This document shows positions 34,071 to 43,902 of a stretch of DNA of 64,000 nt, one piece after another. The stretch spans positions 620,001 to 684,000 of the forward strand of contig CP137329.1 in assembly GCA_033182465.1 (NCBI GenBank), read 5' to 3'. Each line of letters opens with the position of its first letter. Position 1 is the stretch's first letter. This DNA comes from Sanghuangporus weigelae. Taxonomy: Eukaryota; Basidiomycota; Agaricomycetes; Hymenochaetales; Hymenochaetaceae. Made by a program: the position numbers and the translations under genes. Under the pieces are notes generated by a model. It was not told the DNA's origin. It ran no database searches and saw nothing but the letters and a program-made list of their open reading frames with translations.

Positions 34071-37000
34071 ATGTACAATAAGCGATTGCCAATACAAGCA
34101 TTGCATCCCCGATTACCTATTCGAGTGAAGGTTGGAACAAAGACCCTAGCAGTCAAAGCGTTAATCGATTCCGGAGCTACATGCAGCACGATACACCCCA
34201 ACTTGGTACGACACTACAGCCTATTCAAAAAGAGGCTTGATCACCCTCGACCTTTGAATAATGCGGATGGAAGTCCCAACCAAGGAGGAGCAATCACGCA
34301 CGAGGTCTACACATTAATTTTTGATGGACCTAAACCGCAGCCACAAACGTTGGCAGTAGCAACCACAGGACAGGATCAAGTGATCCTAGGAATTGACTAT
34401 TTGGCCAAAGTCAATCCCGAAATTGATTGGAAGAATCAAGTATGGAATCGGAATGGTAATTCGATACCATTCGAGCTCAACGTCATACGAGCTACCAAGA
34501 AGCGAAGGCACAGGAAGCGCAAACGGAAACGGCAAACGAAAGGCAAACCTGACAAGACAAGACCTAGGCGTAACACGAAGCAACAGGCTCAGGACAGAGA
34601 CAACTATCGACACTCTGGAGCACCAGGAATGATATTTGCGCCAAGGAGAGACAACAACGGACACTCTCACGAAACGAAGCCACAAGCGAAGCCGGAAACT
34701 AGACCAGCAACACCAAGACTGGAACAGGCAAAACAGACGCCAGAAGCGAAGAGTCCGAGCACGGAAAATATACCAGACTCTGCAACGAAACAGCCACAAC
34801 AGGAAACGGCAAACAAGCATCATCGAGATGAGGAGGAAATAAACTACACTCCCAAGCGATGGAAGAAACAGGCACCACAAGGAACGAGTATAGTGCAACG
34901 ACGACCAAGGCACATACCGAGACGGATGATCCCAGCACGGCAACTGTACCAGACATCCGAAGGTGAAACACAAGATGTAACAGGCAAGCATAGCCTAGAC
35001 GAACAGGAGGAAATAAACGACTCTCCGAAACGTTGGAAGAAACAACCACCACAGAAGATACACCCACTGAGACAAAACATGCCGGAAGATGAAGAACTCT
35101 GGCCATCACCAGAAGAAAACCCGGGCATGAAGTATAGGATACGACCACGAAAGACACGGTATCCAGAGAAGCCAGTGGCAGGCATTATACGACCGAGAAC
35201 GGCATCGTTAATGCGAGGAGCTAGTCCCACACCGAAGCGTACAAGATGGGCAGACAACGAAAGCGATATCGAGATGCAAGACGAGCAGGAGACAACAGAA
35301 GACACTCCTATGCACGATATAGAGCCAGAAGACATTGAAAGTCTTAGGACGACCAACCAACCAGCTACCCTCACCAGAAAGGAAGAGCTCGCTGCAAAGC
35401 TAGAGCTAGACATCAATCGAAATTGGTCACCAAGGCAGCAGAACCAAGTCTCACAGCCTCTGAACAAAGCGAGTTCAGTATCCCAGCAGTATTCTCAACA
35501 AAAGGCAGCTGCAGAAGGACTACTAGGAACACAGAAACGAGATTGGCGAAAACTCCTACCAAAGGAAATAGAAGACTACGCAGATGTCTTTGATCCTGAC
35601 AAGTCAAGAAGGTTACCCAAGCATACGAAATGGGATATGGCAATTAACCTCAAAGAAGGAGTACCATTACCGAAACCAAGGCCTATTATCAAGCTCACAC
35701 GAGAAGAGCAGGCAGCACTCGATGCTTATGTCAAAGAGTTACTTGACAAAGGATGGATTGAAAAGGTTCAACCACATGAACCATGTCCGGTAGCAGCACC
35801 AGTCTTCTTTGTAGGAAAGAAAGACGGAGGAGCACGAGCAGTAACCGATTACCGAGACATCAACGACACGACAGTATCAGATCCATACCCGATACCGATC
35901 ATGAGTGTTCTCCCAGAGAAACTGGAGAAAGGAAAATTCTTCTTTACACTCGACATGCGATCAGGTTACAACAACCTGCGAATCCGAGAAGGAGACGAGT
36001 GGAAGGCAGCATTCCGAGTTGGCAATGCAGTCTACAAGCCAAAGGTCATGATGTTTGGAATGAAGAACTCACCTGCAGTATTCCAACGATTCATGAATGA
36101 CAACTTCGAATATTGGCTCAGGACAGAAGAAGCACTCAACTATTTGGACGACCTTATTGGTCAAGCACAAACTGAAGAGGAACATTGGAAACTCCTCAGG
36201 GCAATTCTACAGAAATGCCGAGAGCTCGACATTTACCTCAAAATCGAGAAATGTCACTTCCTCCAAACCCAGCTCGACTACTTGGGATTTGTAGTAGGAA
36301 CGAAAGGCATCCAGATGGATCCTTATAAGCTCAAAGCTATTCACGAATGGCCAGTGCCAAAGACGAAACGACAAGTTCGAAAGTTCCAAGGATTTTGTAA
36401 CTTCTACCGAAGATTCATCAGGAACTATGCCGATACATTCGCACCTATTGGCGACCTTATCAAAAAGGATCGCAAGTTCATATGGGCAGAGGCACAAGAT
36501 AAGGCATTCGAAAGTATCAAGAAGGCATTCGAAACGGAAGTCGCATTGGCAATGCCAAAGCCAGACAAATCATACACATTGGAAACCGACGCATCCGATG
36601 TAGCGATTGGTGCAGTCTTACAACAAGAAGACAACCAAGGAGAACTGAGACCTTTAGGTTTCATGTCGAAAACTCTAACAAACACCCAACGAAACTATCC
36701 GACGCATGACAAAGAGATGCTAGCAATCATGGAAGCACTCAAGCATTGGAGACACCTATTGGAGGGAACCAAAGAACCAGTAACAATCCGAAGCGATCAT
36801 GCAAATCTCCGATACTTCATGACAGCTCAGAATCTATCGAGACGTCAAGCAAGATGGGCATTAGAGTTATCACGATATAACTTCAAGATTCTCCATTGGC
36901 CAGGCAAGAAGAACCAAGCTGACGAGCTATCACGACGATCCGACTATATGCCAGAGGACAAGGACAACTTAGGAGTTACCTTGTTACCTCCTGATACGAT

Positions 37001-38549
37001 CAAGCAACAAACATTGCGACGCACAGAGATCAACGGTCTATACAAGCTAGAAACTGAAATGGTCACTATCTCTGATCCTATTATCCGAACGATCAAGAGG
37101 AACTACAATACCGAGGAGGCTAAGAAGGAGATTCAGGCGATCAAGCAGAGCAACGGCTACAGTTACAGGAACGGCTTGCACTACGTAACCAATGCATTAT
37201 ATATCCCGCCGTCCGCCAACCTACGAGCGTTGCTAATCCGAAGGCGCCATGATCACAAACTTGCAGGCCACCCAGGAGCAGAAAAGACCATAGAGCTTGT
37301 AAAGCGATCATACTATTGGCCGAAGATGGAAGAAATGATCCGAGCATATACCGCAACCTGCGACATATGTCAGCGTGCAAAACCGATTCGACAGTTTCGA
37401 AATCCGCCGCTCCAACCGTTGGAGGCACCACATCAACCATGGGAAACCATAACCTGTGACCTGATTACCGACTTACCAGTCAGCAATGAAGGCTACAGCG
37501 CGATACTCGTTATAGTGGACAAACTCACTAAAATGGGGAAGTTCATTCCTTGCCAAGGAATACCCAATGCTAAGCAGTTGGCACGTTTGTTCCGCCAACA
37601 TGTCTTCAAATACTACGGGGCCCCTAAACGAGTAATCTCCGACCGAGGTAGCAACTTCACCGCACAATTCCTCAAGGAGTTCTGCAGACTCATCGATGTC
37701 GATTGGAAAACTAGTACAGCGTATCATCCACAAACCGATGGTCAAACCGAGCGACTAAATCAAGAGCTTGAACAGTACTTACGCTGCTATGTGTCCTACC
37801 GACAAACAGATTGGGCAGAGTACATCGATATAGCAGAATTCGCCTACAACAACAGGAAGCACAGTACAACACATCAGTCACCATTCTATACACTGTATGG
37901 ATGGCATCCTCACCTGGACGTTGCGGAGACCGGTGATTCAAACGTCCCAGAAGCAATAAATCACCTAGAGGAGCTTCGACAAGTACAGCAAGAAGCCTAT
38001 AATTCGATTAGGCAAGCGAATGAGGCAATGAAGCTTTATGCAGACCTGCATCGAGGCAAACTGCCAGAGTACAAGCCAGGAGACGAAGTGTTACTAGACA
38101 TGAGGAATCTCAGTCGATTGGAACCAACGAAGAAACTTGCAATGAAATGGGCAGGGCCTTATAAAGTCGAGAAGGCAGTCGGACAAGTGTCATTCAGATT
38201 ACGCTTACCCGAAACCCTTCCGATCCACCCAGTGTTTCATGCGAGTCTTCTCAGGCCTTACAAACGAAAGGAATACCCTGGAAGACCCACTTTGGATGAA
38301 CCACCACCTATTGAAGTGGAGGGAGAAGCAGAGTACGAAGTGGAGACAATTCATAACACAAGACGTCATCGGAGCAAGGTCCAATACCTTATCCAATGGA
38401 AAGGATACCAGGAGCGAACATGGGAGCCACTTGACAACCTCAAGAACTCCTATCAAATGATCGAAGCATTCCATAAAAAGTATCCTCAGGCAATCCAGCC
38501 ATCGAACCTTAACCAATGGATCGCCGCACGAAAACGAATGAGGCAATAG
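34071..38549 (+). CDS. A1 pol (protease, RT, RNase H, integrase, chromodomain)
   Basis: From its first ATG this is 1492 aa; the frame is open from 33945. The protease motif is LIDSGATCS (Asp ~33). A long basic disordered spacer (~145-480) holds two PKRWKKQ repeats. RT has FGMKNSPAVFQ and YLDDLIGQ (~690). RNase H begins ETDASDVAIGAVL (~836). The integrase zinc module runs from H-x-x-x-x-G-HPG to CDICQRAK, and the catalytic core holds CDLITDLP, SDRGSNFT and DGQTERLNQE (Asp, Asp, Glu). A GPY-type module and C-terminal chromodomain (YLIQWKGYQERTWEP, ~1425-1475) follow. All catalytic motifs are visible. Confidence 0.95.
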   Translation: MYNKRLPIQALHPRLPIRVKVGTKTLAVKALIDSGATCSTIHPNLVRHYSLFKKRLDHPRPLNNADGSPNQGGAITHEVYTLIFDGPKPQPQTLAVATTGQDQVILGIDYLAKVNPEIDWKNQVWNRNGNSIPFELNVIRATKKRRHRKRKRKRQTKGKPDKTRPRRNTKQQAQDRDNYRHSGAPGMIFAPRRDNNGHSHETKPQAKPETRPATPRLEQAKQTPEAKSPSTENIPDSATKQPQQETANKHHRDEEEINYTPKRWKKQAPQGTSIVQRRPRHIPRRMIPARQLYQTSEGETQDVTGKHSLDEQEEINDSPKRWKKQPPQKIHPLRQNMPEDEELWPSPEENPGMKYRIRPRKTRYPEKPVAGIIRPRTASLMRGASPTPKRTRWADNESDIEMQDEQETTEDTPMHDIEPEDIESLRTTNQPATLTRKEELAAKLELDINRNWSPRQQNQVSQPLNKASSVSQQYSQQKAAAEGLLGTQKRDWRKLLPKEIEDYADVFDPDKSRRLPKHTKWDMAINLKEGVPLPKPRPIIKLTREEQAALDAYVKELLDKGWIEKVQPHEPCPVAAPVFFVGKKDGGARAVTDYRDINDTTVSDPYPIPIMSVLPEKLEKGKFFFTLDMRSGYNNLRIREGDEWKAAFRVGNAVYKPKVMMFGMKNSPAVFQRFMNDNFEYWLRTEEALNYLDDLIGQAQTEEEHWKLLRAILQKCRELDIYLKIEKCHFLQTQLDYLGFVVGTKGIQMDPYKLKAIHEWPVPKTKRQVRKFQGFCNFYRRFIRNYADTFAPIGDLIKKDRKFIWAEAQDKAFESIKKAFETEVALAMPKPDKSYTLETDASDVAIGAVLQQEDNQGELRPLGFMSKTLTNTQRNYPTHDKEMLAIMEALKHWRHLLEGTKEPVTIRSDHANLRYFMTAQNLSRRQARWALELSRYNFKILHWPGKKNQADELSRRSDYMPEDKDNLGVTLLPPDTIKQQTLRRTEINGLYKLETEMVTISDPIIRTIKRNYNTEEAKKEIQAIKQSNGYSYRNGLHYVTNALYIPPSANLRALLIRRRHDHKLAGHPGAEKTIELVKRSYYWPKMEEMIRAYTATCDICQRAKPIRQFRNPPLQPLEAPHQPWETITCDLITDLPVSNEGYSAILVIVDKLTKMGKFIPCQGIPNAKQLARLFRQHVFKYYGAPKRVISDRGSNFTAQFLKEFCRLIDVDWKTSTAYHPQTDGQTERLNQELEQYLRCYVSYRQTDWAEYIDIAEFAYNNRKHSTTHQSPFYTLYGWHPHLDVAETGDSNVPEAINHLEELRQVQQEAYNSIRQANEAMKLYADLHRGKLPEYKPGDEVLLDMRNLSRLEPTKKLAMKWAGPYKVEKAVGQVSFRLRLPETLPIHPVFHASLLRPYKRKEYPGRPTLDEPPPIEVEGEAEYEVETIHNTRRHRSKVQYLIQWKGYQERTWEPLDNLKNSYQMIEAFHKKYPQAIQPSNLNQWIAARKRMRQ

Positions 38550-38724
38550 TTGCATCACATGCACTCCACCCGATGGAGCCGCTTATGGATCCACAATAGA
38601 GACGATGAGTAAGGTCCCCAATGACCTTACCAAGCGATGACATCAATGTGGCACACCAAAGCGAGAGCAGAGATAGAAGAATTAGGCAAGACATCGCCGA
38701 CATACCAACAAGATGGTATAAAAC

Positions 38725-39801
38725 ATGGAGAACTTCGAGCTAAGGAACAACAACTCGAATCTCAACAGCTCTACTTCACTGCAGACGAACCACTACTCAG
38801 CTATGCCTATCTTCGACGAGCTACATGCATTCTGTCAACCAGAAGATGCACCAGAATGGACATTTACACTCAGGCCACCGACCGAACGTTATCAATGGCC
38901 ACAGCTGTGCAACCGATTCAACGAAGAGAACTACGAAGATGAGATTGTACCCCTATGCCCAGGGAAGTACTTCGATGATCTATTCGACAAGTGGAACGCA
39001 GTCCACCACAACCGAGACGAAATACCCCATCTTATGATGGCGAATCACTCAGACGAGTGGTTATTCAAACTCAGTAACCCTCGAGACGCAGCATTACGCC
39101 GACTCAATGATGATGCATTTCTAACCTACGCGATCGAACTCGAAACACAAGCATTACATCGAGGCAAGATCGACTTTAGGCACGAAACGACATACAAGAA
39201 CATCATGGGCATCTATCATTCGGCAATTCAAATTTGCGCCTACCGACGAGACATGACTACCGCAATTCTTAACCGAATGATGCGATGGAGTCACTATCAT
39301 CCGATGAGCGTCGATGCGATGAAGTACATTATATACATAGCCGACCAGACGGGCTTCTATGCATCCCACACCATGCAGTTCATGACGGTACTCAACATGA
39401 CGAAGTATTACGAAGGAACGAGATACCGAACGGTTATTGAAGCGAGGAACTCTACTACGGACGAGGTACCACTCGACAACATCGAGCACCACGTAGTCGA
39501 AGGCAAAGAGGTTAACTACGACCCTCATTACCTTATGGAACTCAACAACCGAGAGGAAGAAGCCAGAGAAAAACTACAGGCTACACGACACCCCTTGCTG
39601 GAAGATCTGATGATCTCAGTCTACCAGTACCCGAACGAACTCTACCAGCCGGACGAGATGCTTACTATGTCGGAACAGGAGGACATGTACATACACTCCG
39701 ACGATACAGAGTCAAGTGAAGAAGGTGAAAGCAGGGAACTATATACCCCAGCGAACTCGGCCCAGACTACACCTGAGGCTGAAGAATCCGAAGATTTGTA
39801 A
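38725..39801 (+). CDS. A1 ORF358, unknown protein after pol
   Basis: A 358-aa ORF in the env position, 175 bp after pol. It has a globular-looking middle (WPQLCNRFNEENYEDE, HSDEWLFKLSNPRDAALRRL, MMRWSHYHPMSVDAMKYI) and a Glu/Ser-rich acidic tail. No signal peptide or membrane segment is visible, so it does not look like an envelope protein. No family was recognised. It could be made from a spliced or internal RNA. Confidence 0.65.
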   Translation: MENFELRNNNSNLNSSTSLQTNHYSAMPIFDELHAFCQPEDAPEWTFTLRPPTERYQWPQLCNRFNEENYEDEIVPLCPGKYFDDLFDKWNAVHHNRDEIPHLMMANHSDEWLFKLSNPRDAALRRLNDDAFLTYAIELETQALHRGKIDFRHETTYKNIMGIYHSAIQICAYRRDMTTAILNRMMRWSHYHPMSVDAMKYIIYIADQTGFYASHTMQFMTVLNMTKYYEGTRYRTVIEARNSTTDEVPLDNIEHHVVEGKEVNYDPHYLMELNNREEEAREKLQATRHPLLEDLMISVYQYPNELYQPDEMLTMSEQEDMYIHSDDTESSEEGESRELYTPANSAQTTPEAEESEDL

Positions 39802-40340
39802 ACAACTCTTCTTTTATGCAACCCCTTTCCCATATCGTGACCCGACATGGTCAATTATGCATTTCATTCTTACCTTATGATATTTATGGTCACATCCGAC
39901 CAAATTATGCTTTATGCACCTCTTTATTTCACGCTTATTCGGCCAACCAGCACAAATGAAGCACTATGCAGAAGTGTCAAAGAACCTACAAGGGCCTAGA
40001 CATTTTGTATATTGTTTTATTGTGCCAGCTCCGAATTAGCAGATTATGCCTACCTTTAATTATCCTCTATGCAACGGAGAAGCCAAAAGTTTACGTGAAG
40101 TCACTCCCTTGCATCATGCTAGGATGTGCCTTCACGCTGAAAGGCACTCCAATTACACTCTTTCTTCGAAAAACTCCATTTGGGGGTTGAAGAGCCGTAG
40201 GTAAACACCTGGAACTTCACTCCCAAATTGGTATAAAACTTATTCATTAACGACTTTATGATTTCTTTCTTATCACTTTCAATTGCGTCATATTCTTTAC
40301 ATGATGCACATTTCATATTCATATCCCTTCCCACCACCCT
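39802..40340 (+). other. A1 noncoding stretch with repeated TATGC words
   Basis: The word TATGC or TATGCA recurs about seven times between 39814 and 40075. No convincing ORF is present. It would be the 3' UTR of ORF358 and, in antisense, lies beyond the end of the spliced antisense gene. Confidence 0.4.
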
Positions 40341-40656
40341 TTACAAGTCAATGTCTTCCCAGACACCCTTTTCACGACGTTCCTGCGAAGCAATACCTGC
40401 ATTTTCGACGACTGGATCGATATCCTCAACGTCATAACCGAGCGCGAGGTGAACTCGAAGCGCGACGGTAGTAAAATCGCGCTGGAACGATTGCATTTCG
40501 AAGTCAGCCTCCTAGAGGATGATTAACAACTCGAAACGGCACAGAGCATGCATCACTTACCTGAGCACGCCTCTTACGCTCCAAAATCCAATGATTTATG
40601 CCGAAAATCGCGACAATAACGACAAAAACAGTAACAGCAGCGGCGACTTTCGACAT
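40341..40656 (-). CDS. A1 antisense spliced gene for a small membrane protein (aORF88)
   Basis: On the minus strand an ATG at 40656 opens exon 1 (40561-40656, 32 codons). It ends at a consensus donor CAG/GTAAGT. A 49-nt intron (40512-40560) with a TTAATC branch-like word and CCTCTAG acceptor follows. Exon 2 (40341-40511) stays in frame for 56 codons to a TAA. The 88-aa product has one strong membrane segment (VAAAVTVFVVIVAIFGI, ~4-20), a basic ERKRR stop-transfer stretch, then a soluble acidic tail ending VWEDIDL. No family was recognised. It lies opposite to the element RNA, between ORF358 and the polypurine tract, and is also present in A2. Confidence 0.6.
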
Positions 40657-40767
40657 TTTGGAGCAGAGATGATGATGGTTTGATAGCAAAAATCAACCAT
40701 CACTAGGCGACCCTTTATCCGAGCTTTCACACGGATTAGGATGAACATTTCTCCGAAAGTTCATCTT

Positions 40768-40775
40768 AGGGGGGG
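40768..40775 (+). other. A1 polypurine tract
   Basis: AGGGGGGG, five bases before the 3' LTR, is the expected plus-strand primer. Confidence 0.75.
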
Positions 40776-40780
40776 TGTAG

Positions 40781-42292
40781 TGAAAGGATCCGCTCAAAAA
40801 CTCGCATCAGGATCGACACGATCAACAGATCTACACGATCAGCTTTCCAAACGCGACCGGTAACCAAGCCAGCTATCAAAGGCCCAAGCAATCGAGCGGC
40901 CTAGGCAACAGTAACCCGTTACCACCCGAGCGCTAGAAGCACCGAAGCGGATACGTAATCCCGTTAACAGCTAACACCGCCGACCGCCTATTACCGCGGA
41001 CTACCACTCTAACGCCGCCGACCAAGCAACCAGAGCGACCTCGATCAAAAGAAGCGATCAAACTTCTTAGAAGTCCAGAAGCACAACTACTAAAGCCTAA
41101 ACGCTAAAAGGCTAAAGGCTAATAAGGTTTATGGAGACCTCACTGGCATTTCAGCACTGTCAAGTCTGTGCACGAGTTTACATGGTCCTTTATGAAGTAT
41201 ACTACTTAGTATGCACGGCAACGGTTGGTACGCGTGACTGTCACATCGAAACCGAGCGACACCTTCAGGATACAATGCATTCCAATCCACCAAGCCCAAT
41301 AGTACCCAAGAAACGAGAGGAACTCACGATCACAACTCGGACCCCTCGAACTGCGAACCCGATAACTTGGAGAATGATTGGATGGTATAGACCGGAGTTG
41401 CACACACCATGTCCAGCATCTACGATACAGGCAAACCTTTATTTACCGAGAGATGCGAACCTGGAAACCAAGCAATTACAACTCCTTATACAACGAAGGA
41501 TATGGCGCTACATTCGAGATATACGATACGAAGGCAAAGCATGGCTAGTCACCAGAACCCAGCAGAACCCACCAGCAGAGCTTATGCAGTTCATGATATG
41601 CCTTGGACCATACTCTACACCGACCCGACACCTTAACACTGACGTGCGAGTTATGCTTACCCTCGCTGGACCTCGAGATGAATTCCGAAGAATCACATAC
41701 CGAGCAGCCTACATCGCTCCAAGAGCAAAGATGCCACTCAATGACGGCAATGACATCGTTATGGAGTACTGACAGTGGAGCATTCCATATCGGAGCACCA
41801 CCTCTATTGTCTCAGTCAGCAACTCCAAAGAATTCTGTCATAGTGGAGACGACCTTACAAAGATTGGAGCAAAGTGGAGCGAAGCGCAGCAGGATGACAA
41901 AGGAACAGATGTAATGGTGGAGGAAAGTGGAGTAAAGTGGAGACAGGATGAGTAAGAAATAGGACGGAAAATGGAATATCTGGGAGCATAAATAGTTGTA
42001 GGATTAGGCCCTCATTTCCCCATCTTTCGATCCTCTTAACACACTGGTGTAAAGCTTGCCCTACAGCGAGCTATTACTGTGTGCTTTGTACTATCACGCC
42101 TCTTGGAAATCCCAATCTGCTTTACTATTACCTCGTATCTGAAAGCATCCATAACTCGGACAGTGACTAAGAAGGCTAGTAAGGGACCGCGTGGTACAGC
42201 CAGACGTGGGTAGATAAGATCACCTCTGCACAACACACCGCTGCTTAGGCAAAAGGATTGAACCGGTGTAACCCCGGGCCTACTCCCTAACA
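40781..42292 (+). repeat. A1 3' LTR
   Basis: It looks identical to the 5' LTR by eye across 1512 bp and is followed by the target duplication CGGAG. Confidence 0.96.
41131..41772 (+). CDS. ORF213 in U3 of A1 3' LTR
   Basis: Same sequence as 30353-30994. This copy lies inside the predicted full-length RNA, as its last sense ORF, resembling in position the U3-coded sag of mouse mammary tumour virus. That is an analogy of position only. Confidence 0.6.
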   Translation: METSLAFQHCQVCARVYMVLYEVYYLVCTATVGTRDCHIETERHLQDTMHSNPPSPIVPKKREELTITTRTPRTANPITWRMIGWYRPELHTPCPASTIQANLYLPRDANLETKQLQLLIQRRIWRYIRDIRYEGKAWLVTRTQQNPPAELMQFMICLGPYSTPTRHLNTDVRVMLTLAGPRDEFRRITYRAAYIAPRAKMPLNDGNDIVMEY

Positions 42293-42297
42293 CGGAG

Positions 42298-43263
42298 CTT
42301 CAAAAAAACTCGACAAGAATTTCAGAAGAGAATGTGTAGGCTTACACAACATCATGTAGACCATATCAAGGCATGAAATATATGTATTTGACTACTTGGA
42401 ACACTTGTCCGGAAGTAGAATTTCTTTAAATGCAAAAATCAGCAGAATTTAGCATTAAAAAGGTATAAAGTGTACAAAAATGAGTCTTTACAATGAAAAT
42501 TTTGACATTTTGTTCCTGGGCAATTGAAGGAATACATATGAAAAAGAAGTGTATGCAGAAAAAATGACACTATAATCTGTGTCAATTGTCAAAACATTTG
42601 AAGAGAAAGAAGTCGATCGGTACCCAGAAATAGCAAAACTTGATCACGTGATGCATTAGAAGCGTATTGACCGGACCTACTGAAAGCTTGCTCAAGTGAT
42701 CAAATGAGTTTTGATAAAGTAGATGAAGCATAGACGTACCTGAACTCTCTAAATGAACATATATTTTGTATATGGGCAACTTGATTTATACTATATTGCA
42801 TTTTCGAGCAATATTGAAGAAGTTTACAAAGGAATTGATACCTGTGAGTTCTGTACTGAGATACCATAAGAATTGGAATAAAAAGCCTTCAGAAGCATAG
42901 AATCACACAGTATAATTACCCCTGAGAGAAAGGAAGCCAAATCTGACAGTTTAAGAGCAAGAGTAATCATGCAAAGTCTGTAACCAACAGTTTAACCAGT
43001 CTGCATATGAGTTATCCAAAAACTAATTAGCTGAGCTTAGGTCCCAAGAGTTCTGACAGCAGGAATATCAGGATCAGACACCAATCAAATGCTATGACAA
43101 GAATTCTGAGTGATTGACGTGGTGCTTCAATTTCTGACACGATGTGTACAAAGGAGAGACCCTTTGTAAACTACAGATTACATGTCTTGCTAGTTATGGT
43201 AAGTTTTCAAACTCCGCCCGAAATTTATGGGATCGCGCGTTACATGACCATTGCCGATCACCA
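42298..43263. other. AT-rich gene-free stretch
   Basis: No gene, RNA or familiar repeat was recognised between A1 and the orphan header. Confidence 0.45.
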
Positions 43264-43320
43264 CTGTAAGGATATATGAATATCGCTAAGGTCTCCGTGA
43301 GCGTGAGACAAAATAATGAC

Positions 43321-43488
43321 CTTATAAATGATAATATCCTCGTCATCAGGCAAGGCTTTCACACGGCGTCGAATAACATCGTCCACGTCCTGAACTGCAG
43401 CGTCTTCCGGTAGAATTAGAAGGTGGGAACGAGCCTTAGAAGTATAAGGCATATATACAGTGTAAACTTGCCGCGAATCAGAAGACAT
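43321..43488 (-). pseudogene. Orphan Crinkler-like header exon
   Basis: This minus-strand exon (56 codons, MSSDSRQVYTVYMPY … LILPEDAAVQDV) matches exon 1 of K1/K2 in length and pattern and ends at the same GTCATT donor. No later K exon was recognised downstream, so it is a gene remnant or a lone header. Confidence 0.6.
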
Positions 43489-43902
43489 TGTGAGATGAGA
43501 GCTGAGGTCAACGTCGAGTCGACAGTGAGTGTCAACCATAACGCACCCCGCAGGATTTTAAGATCCGCGGTCACGTCACACGTACCACCTTTGAGCCGGA
43601 GGATGTACTCACCTAAAGTCACAAGCCATCCGACGTGTGAATGTGCAAAAGGAATGAATGTACAACATGTACACAGTATACGGTAAGCAAACCATTACAG
43701 AAAGTGATATCAAAACTTCAACCCTGTATGATACAAAGAAGGAAAGAAAAAGAAAAAGAAAAAGAAAGAAAGACCGCATTACGTATCCACCTCGTCTGGA
43801 ACAAACAAGTCTACAAAAGTTACGAGATCACTGACCATCGAAAAGCAAATTGAGTGCCAATCCTCGAGATAAGCTAGGGCATCGCGAAGCAATTGAATCA
43901 AT
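43489..43902. other. Spacer between the orphan header and K2
   Basis: It contains an A/G-rich AAGAA run (43738-43773). The part next to 43902 resembles the sequence downstream of K1. No gene was seen. Confidence 0.4.

Larger units (their letters stand above)
30003..42292 (+). mobile_element. Family A1 Ty3/gypsy chromovirus, complete and very young
   Basis: The element is 12,290 bp with 1512-bp LTRs (30003-31514, 40781-42292) that look identical by eye. It is flanked by the target duplication CGGAG (29998-30002, 42293-42297). Order: 5' LTR, primer-binding site, ORF344, gag, pol with chromodomain, ORF358, an antisense spliced gene, polypurine tract, 3' LTR; each LTR also carries ORF213 in U3. 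It is much longer than the usual 5-8 kb fungal gypsy element. No break was seen in the large frames, so it looks whole and recently inserted. Confidence 0.96.

Noticed and set aside
34501-34560. Short purine-rich repeats in pol as a CRISPR-like or regulatory array
   Set aside because: They encode Lys/Arg runs in an open frame; no regular spacing. No CRISPR array is present in the window.
34386-35643. Long minus-strand frames opposite pol (and the same in A2)
   Set aside because: They arise from the low-complexity, stop-poor spacer on the coding strand; Cys/Val/Ser-rich products of no known kind.
38725-39801. ORF358 as an envelope gene
   Set aside because: No signal peptide, membrane helix or cysteine pattern of a surface protein; only its position resembles env.
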